A stretch of DNA of 64,000 nucleotides from Alphaproteobacteria bacterium (GCA_002401455.1 NVTE01000002.1:211860-275859); one strand, 5' to 3'. Positions 15,657-25,683 are shown, counted from the stretch's first letter. Numbers and translations are program-made. The notes: generated by a model not told the origin, from the letters alone.

Positions 15657-16340
15657 ATGTTAAAACTTAATAATCTCAGCAAGGTCTACCGGACCGAAGA
15701 AGTGGAAACCACCGCCCTCAATAACATCAGCTTTCACATTGAAAAGGGGGAGTTTGTCGCGATCATGGGCCCGTCGGGCTGTGGCAAATCGACGTTACTG
15801 AATATCATCGGCATGCTTGATAATCCGTCCAGCGGCGAATATCATTTTCTGGGAGAAGAAATCGCCCAGGCCAGCGAAAAACAACTGGCCAATATTCGCA
15901 AACAAAACATCGGTTTCATCTTTCAGAGCTTTAACCTGATTGATGAGCTGACGGTGTCGGAAAATGTCGAACTGGCCCTGCTCTATAATGATGTGCCGGC
16001 CAAGGAACGTAAGGAACGGGTCGCCCGGGTTCTGGACAAGGTTGGCATCGCCCACCGGGCCCGGCATATGCCGAGCCAGCTTTCCGGTGGCCAGCAGCAG
16101 CGGGTGGCGGTCGCCCGGGCCCTGGTAGCGGAACCAGCCATGATCCTCGCCGATGAGCCGACCGGCAACCTGGACAGTGCCCACGGTGAAGAGGTCATGC
16201 AAATGCTCAAAAGCCTGAACGAAGAAGGCTCGACGATCATCATGGTCACCCATTCCCCGTCCCACGCCGACTATGCCCGCCGGACCATCAACCTGTTTGA
16301 CGGCCAGGTGGTCACGGAAATTTATCGCGCGGCTGAATAG
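15657..16340 (+). CDS. ABC transporter ATPase (MacB/LolD type)
   Basis: A 227-residue ATPase with Walker [10 protein letters not shown] (38-46), a Q-loop, signature LSGGQQQR (about 142-149), Walker B with ADEPTGNLD, and the H-loop histidine in [11 protein letters not shown]. It belongs to the LolD/FtsE/MacB group, which powers FtsX-like permeases by mechanotransmission rather than by moving substrate through the membrane domain. It lies 27 bases after the adaptor and is followed by two FtsX-type permease genes. The transported molecule is unknown. Confidence 0.93.
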   Translation: MLKLNNLSKVYRTEEVETTALNNISFHIEKGEFVAIMGPSGCGKSTLLNIIGMLDNPSSGEYHFLGEEIAQASEKQLANIRKQNIGFIFQSFNLIDELTVSENVELALLYNDVPAKERKERVARVLDKVGIAHRARHMPSQLSGGQQQRVAVARALVAEPAMILADEPTGNLDSAHGEEVMQMLKSLNEEGSTIIMVTHSPSHADYARRTINLFDGQVVTEIYRAAE

Positions 16341-16382
16341 GTCGGGCGATCAATGACATAACCAGACAGTAGAGAATAGAAC

Positions 16383-18833
16383 ATGATCAATAATTATTTT
16401 TTGGTTGCCTTACGCAACTTGGTTCAAAATAAATTATACAGTGCAATTAACATCGGCGGGCTAGCGGTTGGCCTGGCCAGTTGCCTGCTGATCTTCCTGT
16501 TTGTCAAGGATGAGATGAGTTATGATAAATGGATTCCCAATGCGGAGAATATTTATCGGGTGAACATGACATCTATGCGGCCGGGTCGCCCCCCCGATGC
16601 CAGTGCTGAAAACGCCTGGCCGGTGCATGATGCGATCCTGCAGGAATTCCCCCAAATCGAAGAAGCCGCACGGCTCGTCGATCTGGATCATGTTGTCCGG
16701 CAGGGAGAAAACATAAACCGGGAACGCATTATTCATGCGGAGGACAATTTTTTCCGAATTTTTGAACTCCCCCTTTTGGAAGGCGACCCGGAAACCGCCC
16801 TATCGGATTACACCTCAATCATTCTCTCCGAGAAGATGGCGGCAAAATATTTCGGCAGTCAACCGGCCCTGGGCAAAGTCTTTACCGTCGATGATAAAAA
16901 AGATTATAAAGTTGTCGGAATATTCAAAAATCTGCCCCAAAACAGCCATATGGTTTTTGATTTCCTGGTCAGGGTTGAAGACCCGATGTTTCCGGGGTGG
17001 AACCCAGGGTGGGGGTCTAGATTTCTGTATTTATACGTAAAACTCAAACAGGGTACCTTGCCAGAAACCCTCAGCGATCGCTTTGCGGCTATGGTCAATA
17101 AATATGTCGACCGGGAAAATCCCCCGGTCCTGACCCTGCAAAATATCCGTGATATCCATCTTGACCCGAACCTGTCAAACGATATGAAAACCGGCGGAAG
17201 TCGGGTTGCGGTATATACCTTCTCAGGGATAGCAGTCCTGATATTATTCATTGCCGGCATAAATTTTGTTAATCTGTCCACCGCCCGCTCCTCTTTAAGG
17301 GCCCAGGAAGTCTGTCTCCGTAAAGTTATGGGCGCAAGTCGCGGGCACTTGATATTTCAGTTCCTGGGAGAAGCCATTTTCATGATCCTGATTGCCGTCC
17401 TGATCGCCCTGGCGTTGGTTGAACTTGTGTTCCCCTGGTATAATGCTTTTGTCGATAAACAACTGGCCCTGGATTATTTTGGGGACAGATATCTGCTGGC
17501 AACCATATCAGCCCTGATTGTTGTCATCAGTCTACTGGGCGGCCTCTATCCGGCGGTCCTGTTATCTTCTTTCCGCCCGGCGGCCATTCTGAAAGCCAAT
17601 AGCTCAAGCCAGGGCGGCGGCTCACAAGGGTTGCAATCCGCATTGGTCATCCTTCAATTCACCGTATCGATCACTTTGGTCATCTGCACTGCGGTCATCT
17701 CCAGCCAAGTGGACTATATGGGCAATAAGGACCTAGGTTTTGCAAAAGAAAACAAACTGGTCATGAAGGGATCAGGATATAATGGTTTTCCAGCGACAAA
17801 AACCCAGGCATTGGTCACCGAAATCAGTAGCCTCAGGGATGTGGAGACAGTGGCATTTTCTTTCGAAGTGCCCGCCGGAACAAGCGGCCGGACTAATGAT
17901 ATCAGGTTTCTCGACAAGATGGGTTCCCAAAACCAGATCGCCATGAGCTACCTGAAAGTGGCTAAAGGATATTTTCAAACCTATGACGTTCCCCTCCTTG
18001 CCGGGCGTGACTTTTCCCGGGACCGGAGCCAGGATGAATTGGTCGTTCCCAATGACCCCACAACACCATTGAGGCGGGCGTCGGTTATTTTAAATCAATC
18101 GGCCATGCGCAAAATGGGTTATAGCCGTCCGGCAGATATTCTGGGCCAGGTCATTCAGATCCCGGTTCGGGTTGACGGGGCTGAGGGCGGCACCTGGAAC
18201 GAATTGGAGGTCATTGGTGTCGTGCCAGATATGCATTTTTTGTCCCTGCATGAAAAAGTAAAACCCTTCATATTTATCAACCAGAAAAATGGCTTCCGCC
18301 ACCTGACTGTGAAATATCGGCCGGAGGCCAATATCCCGCTTTTAACCTCAGACCTGGGAAAAGCATGGGCCAGGATATTTCCTGACAGTCCCGCGATCAT
18401 GTCGTTCCTTGATGATGACATTGACAAACAATATGAGGGTGACACCAAGATGGCAACCTTGATGGCAACCTTTACCGGGCTGGCAATTGTGATTTCCTGT
18501 CTTGGCCTTTACGCCATGGCGTCGTTCACTACTGACCGGCGAACCCGGGAGATCGGCATCCGAAAAGTGATGGGGGCCAGTGTGTTAGACATCATCAGGC
18601 TGTTGGTCTGGCAGTTCTCGAAGCCGGTGCTGATCGCCAATATCATTGCCTGGCCGGTGGCTTATCTGCTGATGCAGGATTATCTGAACGGGTTTCAGTA
18701 CCGTATTGACCTCGGCCCCGGCACGTTCATCACGGCCAGCGTTCTGACCCTGCTCATCGCCTGGGCCACGGTGACCTGGCACGCCGCCAAGGTCGCGAGT
18801 ACCAAACCCATCACCGCGTTAAGATATGAATAG
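16383..18833 (+). CDS. FtsX/MacB-like ABC permease 1
   Basis: An 816-residue permease with two MacB-PCD + FtsX modules. TM1 is near residues 20-40, then a large periplasmic domain (about 45-260), three membrane segments (about 285-410, with the NFVNLSTARS and EVCLRKVMGASRGHL motifs), a further segment (about 425-450), a second periplasmic domain (about 460-680), and three final segments ending in ITALRYE. The RTREIGIRKVMGAS motif in the second half is the conserved coupling helix. This two-module architecture is frequent in Acidobacteria, Bacteroidetes and some Proteobacteria, often beside NtrC-type regulators. It probably pairs with the next gene. Confidence 0.9.
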   Translation: MINNYFLVALRNLVQNKLYSAINIGGLAVGLASCLLIFLFVKDEMSYDKWIPNAENIYRVNMTSMRPGRPPDASAENAWPVHDAILQEFPQIEEAARLVDLDHVVRQGENINRERIIHAEDNFFRIFELPLLEGDPETALSDYTSIILSEKMAAKYFGSQPALGKVFTVDDKKDYKVVGIFKNLPQNSHMVFDFLVRVEDPMFPGWNPGWGSRFLYLYVKLKQGTLPETLSDRFAAMVNKYVDRENPPVLTLQNIRDIHLDPNLSNDMKTGGSRVAVYTFSGIAVLILFIAGINFVNLSTARSSLRAQEVCLRKVMGASRGHLIFQFLGEAIFMILIAVLIALALVELVFPWYNAFVDKQLALDYFGDRYLLATISALIVVISLLGGLYPAVLLSSFRPAAILKANSSSQGGGSQGLQSALVILQFTVSITLVICTAVISSQVDYMGNKDLGFAKENKLVMKGSGYNGFPATKTQALVTEISSLRDVETVAFSFEVPAGTSGRTNDIRFLDKMGSQNQIAMSYLKVAKGYFQTYDVPLLAGRDFSRDRSQDELVVPNDPTTPLRRASVILNQSAMRKMGYSRPADILGQVIQIPVRVDGAEGGTWNELEVIGVVPDMHFLSLHEKVKPFIFINQKNGFRHLTVKYRPEANIPLLTSDLGKAWARIFPDSPAIMSFLDDDIDKQYEGDTKMATLMATFTGLAIVISCLGLYAMASFTTDRRTREIGIRKVMGASVLDIIRLLVWQFSKPVLIANIIAWPVAYLLMQDYLNGFQYRIDLGPGTFITASVLTLLIAWATVTWHAAKVASTKPITALRYE

Positions 18834-18842
18834 GAGCTTAAA

Positions 18843-21293
18843 ATGTTCAAAAACTATATCCTGATTGCCCTGCGCAATATGATGCACAACAAGCTTTACA
18901 GCCTGATTAATATCGGGGGGCTGGCTCTGGGCCTGGCGGTTTTTGTCTTTGCCACGGTTCTGTCGAATTATGAGAAAACCCATGATATGTTTTTTGACAA
19001 AGCTGACCGGATTTATACCCTGGGATCGGTCTTTTCACCGACCGCCAATGTCGGGGTGATAGAAGATGATAATGTCTATACAACGATGGCCCCGCTATTG
19101 ACGGCAGAGGTGCCCGATATTGAGGCCATCGCGCGGATCGTCAAACACGAATTTCTTCTGTCAATGGGCGACCGGAAATTCTATCAGGACATCAAGTTCG
19201 CTGATAAAGCGTTTTTGAAAATTTTTGATTTTGACTATCTGGCCGGGGACAGCAGCGCCCTTGATGATCCTTCGGGCATAGTGTTGACCGAAACAATGGC
19301 GAGAAAATATTTTCCGTCGCCGGACTTTTCCGCTGAGATGGCAATGGGACAAGTGATCTCGCTGGATCATAAACATGACCTCCGGGTGACGGCTGTGATC
19401 CGTGATGTCCCCAAAAATTCACATTTTTCCTCTTCCCTGTTCGGAGATTATCTTGCCGTTGTTGCGACCCTGCCCGCCCTTAACAAGATGACGGGCTATA
19501 ACCTGGACGGAAACTGGGGCAATTTGACCAGTGGAAATCTGACCTATGTCCTGCTGCCCGCCCATCTTGATGCTGAGTGGCTTGAGAGGCAGGCCAATGG
19601 GGTCTTTGATCGTCATGCCTCGGACTATGCCAAAGACTATCTCACCGGCCTCAAGAGCCATCGCCTGCAGGATGTGAATCTGGTGATATGGGACATGCTG
19701 GGCCTGCCTGTCATTGAGGGCATGGTGGTGCTGGGTTTTCTGGTGCTGATCATTGCGGGACTGAATTATACCAACCTGGCCACGGCCCAGGCCATGGGAC
19801 GGGCGAAAGAAGTTGGCCTGCGCAAAACCATGGGGGCGTCAAGGGGCCAGCTTCTGACACAATTCCTGATCGAAAGCATGGCGATCGCCATGATTGCCAT
19901 GTTGGTGGCCCTGGCGATGCTCGAAATGATTATTCCGGTCTTTAATGACAGTATGGGAAAAATAGTGTCTTTGGAGTATTCGTCTTTGCTGCCCTCCCTT
20001 ATGGGCGTCACCTTTCTGGTCGGATTGATTGCCGGTCTCTATCCGGCCTATGTCATTATCAGAGCGACACCCGTAGATGCCCTGAATAACGCCCTTGGAA
20101 CAGGATCAAAGGGGTCCTTTGTCCGCAGCTGCATGATGGGGGCCCAGTTTGTTATTTCTATTGTTATGCTGGCCATGGTTGCCGTGGTGTCGTTCCAGAA
20201 TGAAAAGATGAAGGAAAGCAGTGAAATTTATCCAAAATCACAGATTGTGACCTTGCAAAGACTTGGAGTCGATGACCTCCAGGGCCGGCTTGAGACCTTG
20301 CAAAGGGAAATGAACACTATTCCAGAAGTAGAGAATGTTACCTTTTCCAGCAGGGTACCTTTTGAACAGGGATCCTGGACATTTGACGTCACAAAAAATT
20401 CGGGGGATGTGGCGGCCAAAGTCAGTCTTCATCGAATTGCGGTGGAGTATGACTTCCTGAAAACCTATGATATTCCCCTCATTGCGGGCCGGGACTTTTC
20501 CCGTGACTTCGCCAATGATCTGGAGACAAGAGACTCTCGCGCTGTCAATGTCATCCTCAATGAACTGGCCTTGAAAAAAATAGGGTTCGCCTCGGCGGAG
20601 GATGCCCTTAACAAGAGCTTTTATCAGGTCTACGGGGGACACGCGGCGGCAAAAAAATCGAAAGCCTATGTCATCGTCGGTGTGATGGCGGACCAGAATT
20701 TTCTGGGATTGCACAATGATGTCAAACCATTCGTCTTTCGGGTGGACCCCCGTTACTATTACAAAGCTTCCATCCGGATCAAAGGCCAGAATTTAACCCA
20801 GACCATGGAAGAAATTAATGACATCTGGCAGAAAATTAATCCAGACTATCCGATTCAGGTTAAGTTTCTGGATGAAATTTTTGACATGACTTTCAAGCGC
20901 AGCCGGGCGATAAATATGGTGCTCGCCGGCTTTGCAGTTATGGCTTTGACCCTGGCGTTTGTTGGCCTGTTTGGCCTGTCTGCCTTCATGGCGGAACGGC
21001 GGACCAAGGAAATCGGACTTCGCAAGGTGATGGGGGCGAAAACCCATCAGATTGTCCTGTTGCTGATCTGGCAGTTCTCCCGTCCCGTATTATGGGCGCT
21101 GGCGCTGGCCTTGCCACTGGCCTACCTGGCCTCTGACGCCTATCTCACGTCCTTTGCTGACCGGATTAATCTGCAAATGGTCCTGATCGCGGGGTCAGGC
21201 CTTGTGGCCCTTGTATTATCCTGGCTCATTGTATCGGCTCATGCTGTGCGGGTTGCCCGCAGAAAACCCATCACCGCCTTAAGATACGAATAG
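18843..21293 (+). CDS. FtsX/MacB-like ABC permease 2
   Basis: A second 816-residue permease, a paralogue of the gene nine bases upstream. It shares the same start (MFKNYILIALRNMMHNKLYSLIN), both coupling motifs (KEVGLRKTMGASRGQL and TKEIGLRKVMGAK) and the same final ITALRYE. The periplasmic domains differ much more than the membrane parts. With one ATPase gene and two permeases, a heterodimeric transporter is likely, with each permease offering a different periplasmic surface. It is the last gene of the sigma-54 operon, and a terminator follows. Confidence 0.9.
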   Translation: MFKNYILIALRNMMHNKLYSLINIGGLALGLAVFVFATVLSNYEKTHDMFFDKADRIYTLGSVFSPTANVGVIEDDNVYTTMAPLLTAEVPDIEAIARIVKHEFLLSMGDRKFYQDIKFADKAFLKIFDFDYLAGDSSALDDPSGIVLTETMARKYFPSPDFSAEMAMGQVISLDHKHDLRVTAVIRDVPKNSHFSSSLFGDYLAVVATLPALNKMTGYNLDGNWGNLTSGNLTYVLLPAHLDAEWLERQANGVFDRHASDYAKDYLTGLKSHRLQDVNLVIWDMLGLPVIEGMVVLGFLVLIIAGLNYTNLATAQAMGRAKEVGLRKTMGASRGQLLTQFLIESMAIAMIAMLVALAMLEMIIPVFNDSMGKIVSLEYSSLLPSLMGVTFLVGLIAGLYPAYVIIRATPVDALNNALGTGSKGSFVRSCMMGAQFVISIVMLAMVAVVSFQNEKMKESSEIYPKSQIVTLQRLGVDDLQGRLETLQREMNTIPEVENVTFSSRVPFEQGSWTFDVTKNSGDVAAKVSLHRIAVEYDFLKTYDIPLIAGRDFSRDFANDLETRDSRAVNVILNELALKKIGFASAEDALNKSFYQVYGGHAAAKKSKAYVIVGVMADQNFLGLHNDVKPFVFRVDPRYYYKASIRIKGQNLTQTMEEINDIWQKINPDYPIQVKFLDEIFDMTFKRSRAINMVLAGFAVMALTLAFVGLFGLSAFMAERRTKEIGLRKVMGAKTHQIVLLLIWQFSRPVLWALALALPLAYLASDAYLTSFADRINLQMVLIAGSGLVALVLSWLIVSAHAVRVARRKPITALRYE

Positions 21294-21360
21294 CCCACGC
21301 CGTCATCCTGGGCTGACAATAAATTCCAGGATTTAGAACCACAGTGAGCCGTACCATGGT

Positions 21361-21383
21361 GGGCCTCCGGGCCCGTCTTTTTT
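21361..21383 (+). terminator. Terminator of the export operon
   Basis: GGGCC (21361-21365) pairs with GGCCC (21370-21374) around a TCCG loop, followed by GTCTTTTTTC. Confidence 0.75.
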
Positions 21384-21399
21384 CGACAAGTCCCCAGTC

Positions 21400-21747
21400 T
21401 CAGCCCGCCCCGCCTAAAAAGGTCATGCGCAACAGATGGACATAATCGGATTCCAGCACCATTAACGCCACCAGAACCAATATCGCCCCCGGCGGCACAA
21501 TAATCAGATAGAGCAGTGCCAGACGCTCCCACATCATATGCATGAAAACACTGATAATCAGCCCGGCCTTCAGTAGCATAAAGATGATAATCAGGCTCCA
21601 GCGCATCAGGCCCTCCACATTGAAATAATCAACGCTGTAGGACAGGCCGCTTAAAATGAATAACAGCGCCCAGATCTTCAGGTACAGCCCGATCGGGTGC
21701 TGTTGGCCTTTATGGTCTGCTGCTACATTCTGTGATATCTGACCCAC
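21400..21747 (-). CDS. Cytochrome c oxidase subunit IV
   Basis: A 115-residue protein with three membrane segments, of the prokaryotic cytochrome oxidase subunit IV family (CyoD/CtaF-like). The frame is open further upstream, but the start chosen is GTG at 21747, since AAGGAG stands six bases before it. It helps to stabilise the oxidase complex in the inner membrane. It is the last gene of the operon, ten bases after the second subunit III gene. The core (YLKIWALLFILS, LKAGLIISVFMHMMWER) is characteristic. Confidence 0.85.
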   Translation of the reverse strand: MGQISQNVAADHKGQQHPIGLYLKIWALLFILSGLSYSVDYFNVEGLMRWSLIIIFMLLKAGLIISVFMHMMWERLALLYLIIVPPGAILVLVALMVLESDYVHLLRMTFLGGAG

Positions 21748-21757
21748 AATATTCTCC

Positions 21758-22453
21758 TTACCAAAGATAGAAAAATGCGAAGATGAAAACCCAGACCAGG
21801 TCGACAAAATGCCAGTAGAGGCCGGTAATCTCGACAATCTGATAGTCACCCCGTCGCTCATAATCCCCCTTCAAAACCTTGATCGCCACGACCGTCAGAT
21901 AGATGACGCCCACCGACACATGAAGACCGTGAAATCCGGTGATCATAAAGAATGTCGCGCCAAACTGGTGAGCCCCAAAGGGGTTCTCCCACGGCCGCAC
22001 GCCCTCATGAATCAGTTTGGTCCATTCAAAAGCCTGCATACTGACAAAGCTCAGACCAAAAAGAGCCGTCACCAGCATCAGGATTCCGGCTTTTTTCCGG
22101 TCGCCCCGATAGCCCATATTGACCGCCATAGCCATGGTGCCACTGCTACTGATCAGAATGAAGGTCATGATTGCAATCAGAACCAGCGGCAGCTCCACCC
22201 CGCCGATGGTCAGGGCAAAGACTTCACTTGGGTTGGGCCAGGGCACGGTGGTGGTCATGCGCACCGTCATATAACCGGTCAGAAAAGTGCCAAAGATGAA
22301 GGTATCGCTCAGCAGGAATATCCACATCATCGACTTACCCCAGGACACATTCTTGAAGGCCTCGCGGTCGGAGGCCCAGTCGGTGAGCAGTTCCTCATGC
22401 CGTCCTATGGGAGCCGGAGTCTTTTCTGAAGGGGTGTGGTTATTACGCGCCAT
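21758..22453 (-). CDS. ctaE: Cytochrome c oxidase subunit III
   Basis: A 231-residue subunit III with seven predicted membrane segments. WGKSMMWIFLLSDTFIFGTFLTG, the GFHGLHVSVG motif and the final YWHFVDLVWVFIF are hallmarks of the family. I chose ATG 22453 (MARNNH) because GGAGAAGG lies just before it; an ATG five codons upstream would overlap that site. Subunit III stabilises the proton-pumping core and may guide oxygen. It follows another subunit III-like gene, so the operon has two paralogues. Confidence 0.85.
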   Translation of the reverse strand: MARNNHTPSEKTPAPIGRHEELLTDWASDREAFKNVSWGKSMMWIFLLSDTFIFGTFLTGYMTVRMTTTVPWPNPSEVFALTIGGVELPLVLIAIMTFILISSSGTMAMAVNMGYRGDRKKAGILMLVTALFGLSFVSMQAFEWTKLIHEGVRPWENPFGAHQFGATFFMITGFHGLHVSVGVIYLTVVAIKVLKGDYERRGDYQIVEITGLYWHFVDLVWVFIFAFFYLW

Positions 22454-22464
22454 ATCCTTCTCCT

Positions 22465-23070
22465 TCATGTCACCAGCAGCAACAGAAACAGGCCGAGCCA
22501 GACCAGCAGCATGAAATGCCAGTAAGTGCCACAGAGTTCCATACTAGCCGTGACCTTATCCGCGGCGGCCCCGCTGGCACTTTTCCTTAAGCCCCGGCCC
22601 CAGGCCACCAGCCCACCCAAAAGATGCAGGCCATGAAGTCCGGTAATCAGGTAGAAAAAAGCATTGGCCGGATTGACCCGGGCATAGGCCCCAAGGGCGA
22701 TCAGCTGCTGCCAGGCCATGATCTGCCCCAGCAGAAACAGGATTCCGGCAACGCCGCCGGCCATGAACATCCGGCGGGCCCGGACCATGTCACCGCGCCG
22801 GCCAAGGCGGGTCGCCCAGTGCATCAGGATACTGCCGATCAGCAACACAGCGGTATTAGGCCATAATATCCACGGCTCGACAAGAACCTGCCAGCCGCCA
22901 AGCATCATCCGCATATAATAGGCGGTGGCGAACAGGCTGAATAAAGCAGTCGCAACCCCGATAAACACAAACAGGCCCAGGCGTGTGGTTTTCAGGCTGG
23001 CCCCGCCATCGCCAGGGGCCTGGTCAAAGGCTTTGCCATCATCAAGCCAGGGTTTTGTCAAAATACTCAT
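22465..23070 (-). CDS. Second cytochrome oxidase subunit III-like protein
   Basis: A 201-residue protein with five or so membrane segments. It is related to subunit III by GLHGLHLLGGLVAWG and by the ending CGTYWHFMLLVWLGLFLLLL. It is shorter and more diverged than its downstream neighbour. Its ATG overlaps the stop of the subunit I gene (ATGA). Paired short and long subunit III genes occur in some haem-copper oxidase operons, but the role of the second copy is unclear. Confidence 0.75.
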   Translation of the reverse strand: MSILTKPWLDDGKAFDQAPGDGGASLKTTRLGLFVFIGVATALFSLFATAYYMRMMLGGWQVLVEPWILWPNTAVLLIGSILMHWATRLGRRGDMVRARRMFMAGGVAGILFLLGQIMAWQQLIALGAYARVNPANAFFYLITGLHGLHLLGGLVAWGRGLRKSASGAAADKVTASMELCGTYWHFMLLVWLGLFLLLLVT

Positions 23071-24875
23071 GTCCCGCCCTCCTCTGGCTTATCTTCCCCA
23101 GGTTTATCTTCTTCTGGCCCCTCTTCCGGATGGGCCGCCCGGTGGGCCTCAAAGGGTTGAGGCGGCATATTCTGCGGCATATAATCCTCCGCCGCACCCG
23201 GCACACTGAAGTCATAGGCCCAGCGATAGACGGTGGGCATTTCAACGCCCCAGTTGCCGTGTTTCGGCGGTGTATCGGGCGTCTGCCATTCCAGGGAATT
23301 AGCCTTCCACGGATTGCTGTCAGCTTTCTTTCCCCAGATCAGGCTCCAGACAAGATTATAGATGAACATCAATTGCGCCGCCCCGACCACCAACGCCGCT
23401 ATGGTGATCGCCATATTCAGGTCGGCGACAGAATCCGGGATGAACTCGATATCCTCATAATCATAATAGCGCCGGGGTACGCCGACAAAGCCCAGGTAAT
23501 GCATGGGGAAATATATGGCGTAAGTGCCGAGGAAGGTCACCCAGAAATGAACCTTTCCCATGCCTTCATGGAGCATGCGGCCGGTAATTTTCGGGTACCA
23601 GTGATAGATAGCACCAAAGACCACCAGGATTGGCGCAACCCCCATCACCATATGGAAATGGGCCACGACAAAATAAGTGTCCGACAGGGGCACATCGACC
23701 ACCACATTGCCCAGGAACAGCCCGGTCAGGCCGCCAAAAACAAACGTCAAAATAAAGGCGATGGCAAACATCATCGGGATGGTCAGGTGAATATCCGCCT
23801 TCCACAGGGTCAGGGTCCAGTTATAGACCTTGATCGCCGTCGGTACCGCAATGATCAGAGTCGTGACTGCAAAGAAATAGCCAAACGCCGGGTCCATACC
23901 GCTGACATACATATGATGGGCCCAGACGATAAAACTCAAGACGCCAATAGCCAGCAATGCCCAAACCATCATCCGGTAACCAAAAATAGCCTTCCGCGCA
24001 TGAACGCTGAGCAGGTCCGAGACGATGCCAAACGCCGGCAGTGCGACGATATAAACCTCCGGATGGCCAAAGAACCAGAACAGATGCTGAAACAACAGTG
24101 GACTGCCGCCGCCATACGCCAACGGCTCACCCAGGGAGACAATCTCCGGCATGAAAAAGCTGGTGCCGATCACCCGGTCCAGCAGCAGCATCACGCCACT
24201 GACAAACAGCGCAGGGAACGCTAGAAGCCCCATAAAAGTGGCGACAAAGATGCCCCAGACCGACAGCGGCATCCGCATCAGGGTCATACCCCGCGCCCGG
24301 GCCTGCAAGATTGTCGTGACATAATTCAGCCCGCCCATGGTGAAGGCGACGATGAAGATAATCAGCGACACTAGCATCAGGATAATGCCCCCGTCATAAC
24401 CGGGGGTGCCTGGCAGGATCGACTGGGGCGGATACAGGGTCCAGCCAGCCCCGGTGGGACCGCCAGTAACAAAGAAGCTTGCCACCAACACCAGAACCGC
24501 CAGCAGGTAAACCCAGTAGCTGAGCATATTCAGATAGGGAAACACCATATCCCGCGCCCCGACCATCAACGGGATCAAATAATTACCAAAACCGCCAAGG
24601 AAAAAGGCCGTCAGCAGATAGATCACCATAATCATGCCGTGCATGGTGACATATTGGTAATAGGCTTCCTGATCGATAAAGTCGAACACCCCCGGAAAGC
24701 CCAATTGCAGCCGCATCAACCACGACAGCACCAGCGCCACAAGGCCTATGGCCATGGCGGTTATGCTATACTGGACCGCAATAACCTTATGGTCTTGGCT
24801 CCAGATATATTTGGTAAAGAAATGCGTCGGCTCGTGCATCTCCGCGTCATAATCCTTGGCAGTTTCATCAGTCAT
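23067..24875 (-). CDS. ctaD: Cytochrome c oxidase subunit I
   Basis: A 602-residue haem-copper oxidase catalytic subunit with 12 membrane helices, reducing O2 to water and pumping protons. HPEVYI contains the CuB histidine, the Glu of the D-channel and the cross-linked Tyr, placing it in the A1 type. The haem-ligand segments (MHGMIMVIYLL; VAHFHMVMG with the tandem haem histidines) and HHMYVSGMD are intact. The C-terminal 80 residues are acidic and hydrophilic. Its ATG overlaps the end of the subunit II gene by eight bases. Confidence 0.95.
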   Translation of the reverse strand: MTDETAKDYDAEMHEPTHFFTKYIWSQDHKVIAVQYSITAMAIGLVALVLSWLMRLQLGFPGVFDFIDQEAYYQYVTMHGMIMVIYLLTAFFLGGFGNYLIPLMVGARDMVFPYLNMLSYWVYLLAVLVLVASFFVTGGPTGAGWTLYPPQSILPGTPGYDGGIILMLVSLIIFIVAFTMGGLNYVTTILQARARGMTLMRMPLSVWGIFVATFMGLLAFPALFVSGVMLLLDRVIGTSFFMPEIVSLGEPLAYGGGSPLLFQHLFWFFGHPEVYIVALPAFGIVSDLLSVHARKAIFGYRMMVWALLAIGVLSFIVWAHHMYVSGMDPAFGYFFAVTTLIIAVPTAIKVYNWTLTLWKADIHLTIPMMFAIAFILTFVFGGLTGLFLGNVVVDVPLSDTYFVVAHFHMVMGVAPILVVFGAIYHWYPKITGRMLHEGMGKVHFWVTFLGTYAIYFPMHYLGFVGVPRRYYDYEDIEFIPDSVADLNMAITIAALVVGAAQLMFIYNLVWSLIWGKKADSNPWKANSLEWQTPDTPPKHGNWGVEMPTVYRWAYDFSVPGAAEDYMPQNMPPQPFEAHRAAHPEEGPEEDKPGEDKPEEGGT

Positions 24876-25683
24876 TTTTATCTCCCTCCTGTTCGGCCAT
24901 CATCTCAGCAAAAGTCAGCTGGTCGGCCAGCCATAGCTGATAAGCCGCCGCCTCTTCGACGATGACAATTCCGCGCATTTGTGAATGGCCCACGCCACAG
25001 AGTTCCGCACAAAGGATTTCAAATTCACCGGTCCGGATCGGGGTGAACCAGAAATAGGTCACCATGCCCGGCACCAGGTCCATTTTGGCGCGAAATTGCG
25101 GCACGTAAAAATCATGCAGCACATCAAGTGACCGCAGATAAACAATCACAGGCTGGTCCAGAAGAATATGCATGTCATCCCCCTCGATGATAATGTCATC
25201 CCGGCCGAGAGGGTCTTGCGGGTCCAGACCCAGCGGGTTATCCCCGGAAACAAACCGGGTCGCGGCCTGACCAAGCTCACCGTCCTGACCGGGCAGGCGA
25301 AAATTCCAGCTCCATTGCTGGCCCACCGCCTCAAAGGCGCGGGCTTCTGCCGGTGGATTGATATATTGCGCCCAGACAACCAAGCCCGGGGCGAGCATAG
25401 CGATAATGCCGACCGTCGTCAGGCCGGTCAGCCACCATTCCAGTTTCTTGTTTTCGGGCTCAAACGTCGCCCGCCGACCGGGCTTATGGTGAAATTTGAA
25501 AATGGCCAATGCCATGAAAAGAGTGACCGCGACAAAGACAATCCCCGTGATCACAAAAGTAATGATCAGAGCATCATCTATGGTGCCCCAATTGGAGGCC
25601 AGTGGCGTGAACCACCAGGGACTTACGAAGGTAAACACCACGGTGATGATCACCAACACCACTAATATAATTGCTAAAACCAT
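24868..25683 (-). CDS. ctaC: Cytochrome c oxidase subunit II
   Basis: A 271-residue subunit II with two N-terminal membrane helices (about 3-25 and 40-63) and a periplasmic cupredoxin domain. The dinuclear CuA site is complete: His in VLHDFYVPQF, then CAELCGVGHSQM (C-x3-C-x3-H-x2-M). No CxxCH haem c motif follows, so it is of the aa3 rather than the caa3 type and needs a separate cytochrome c. It is the first gene of the operon ctaC-ctaD-III-III-IV. Assembly genes (ctaB, ctaG) are not nearby. Confidence 0.95.
   Translation of the reverse strand: MVLAIILVVLVIITVVFTFVSPWWFTPLASNWGTIDDALIITFVITGIVFVAVTLFMALAIFKFHHKPGRRATFEPENKKLEWWLTGLTTVGIIAMLAPGLVVWAQYINPPAEARAFEAVGQQWSWNFRLPGQDGELGQAATRFVSGDNPLGLDPQDPLGRDDIIIEGDDMHILLDQPVIVYLRSLDVLHDFYVPQFRAKMDLVPGMVTYFWFTPIRTGEFEILCAELCGVGHSQMRGIVIVEEAAAYQLWLADQLTFAEMMAEQEGDKND

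Noticed and set aside
14265-21293. Classical MacAB-TolC macrolide exporter
   Set aside because: In MacB the ATPase and permease are fused and there is one FtsX module. Here the ATPase is separate and two double-module permeases are present, so only a distant relationship is claimed.
22983-24224. Long open frame (413 codons) antisense to the oxidase subunit genes
   Set aside because: The sense strand carries ctaD with all metal ligands. The antisense translation is of low complexity, rich in His, Arg and Gln.
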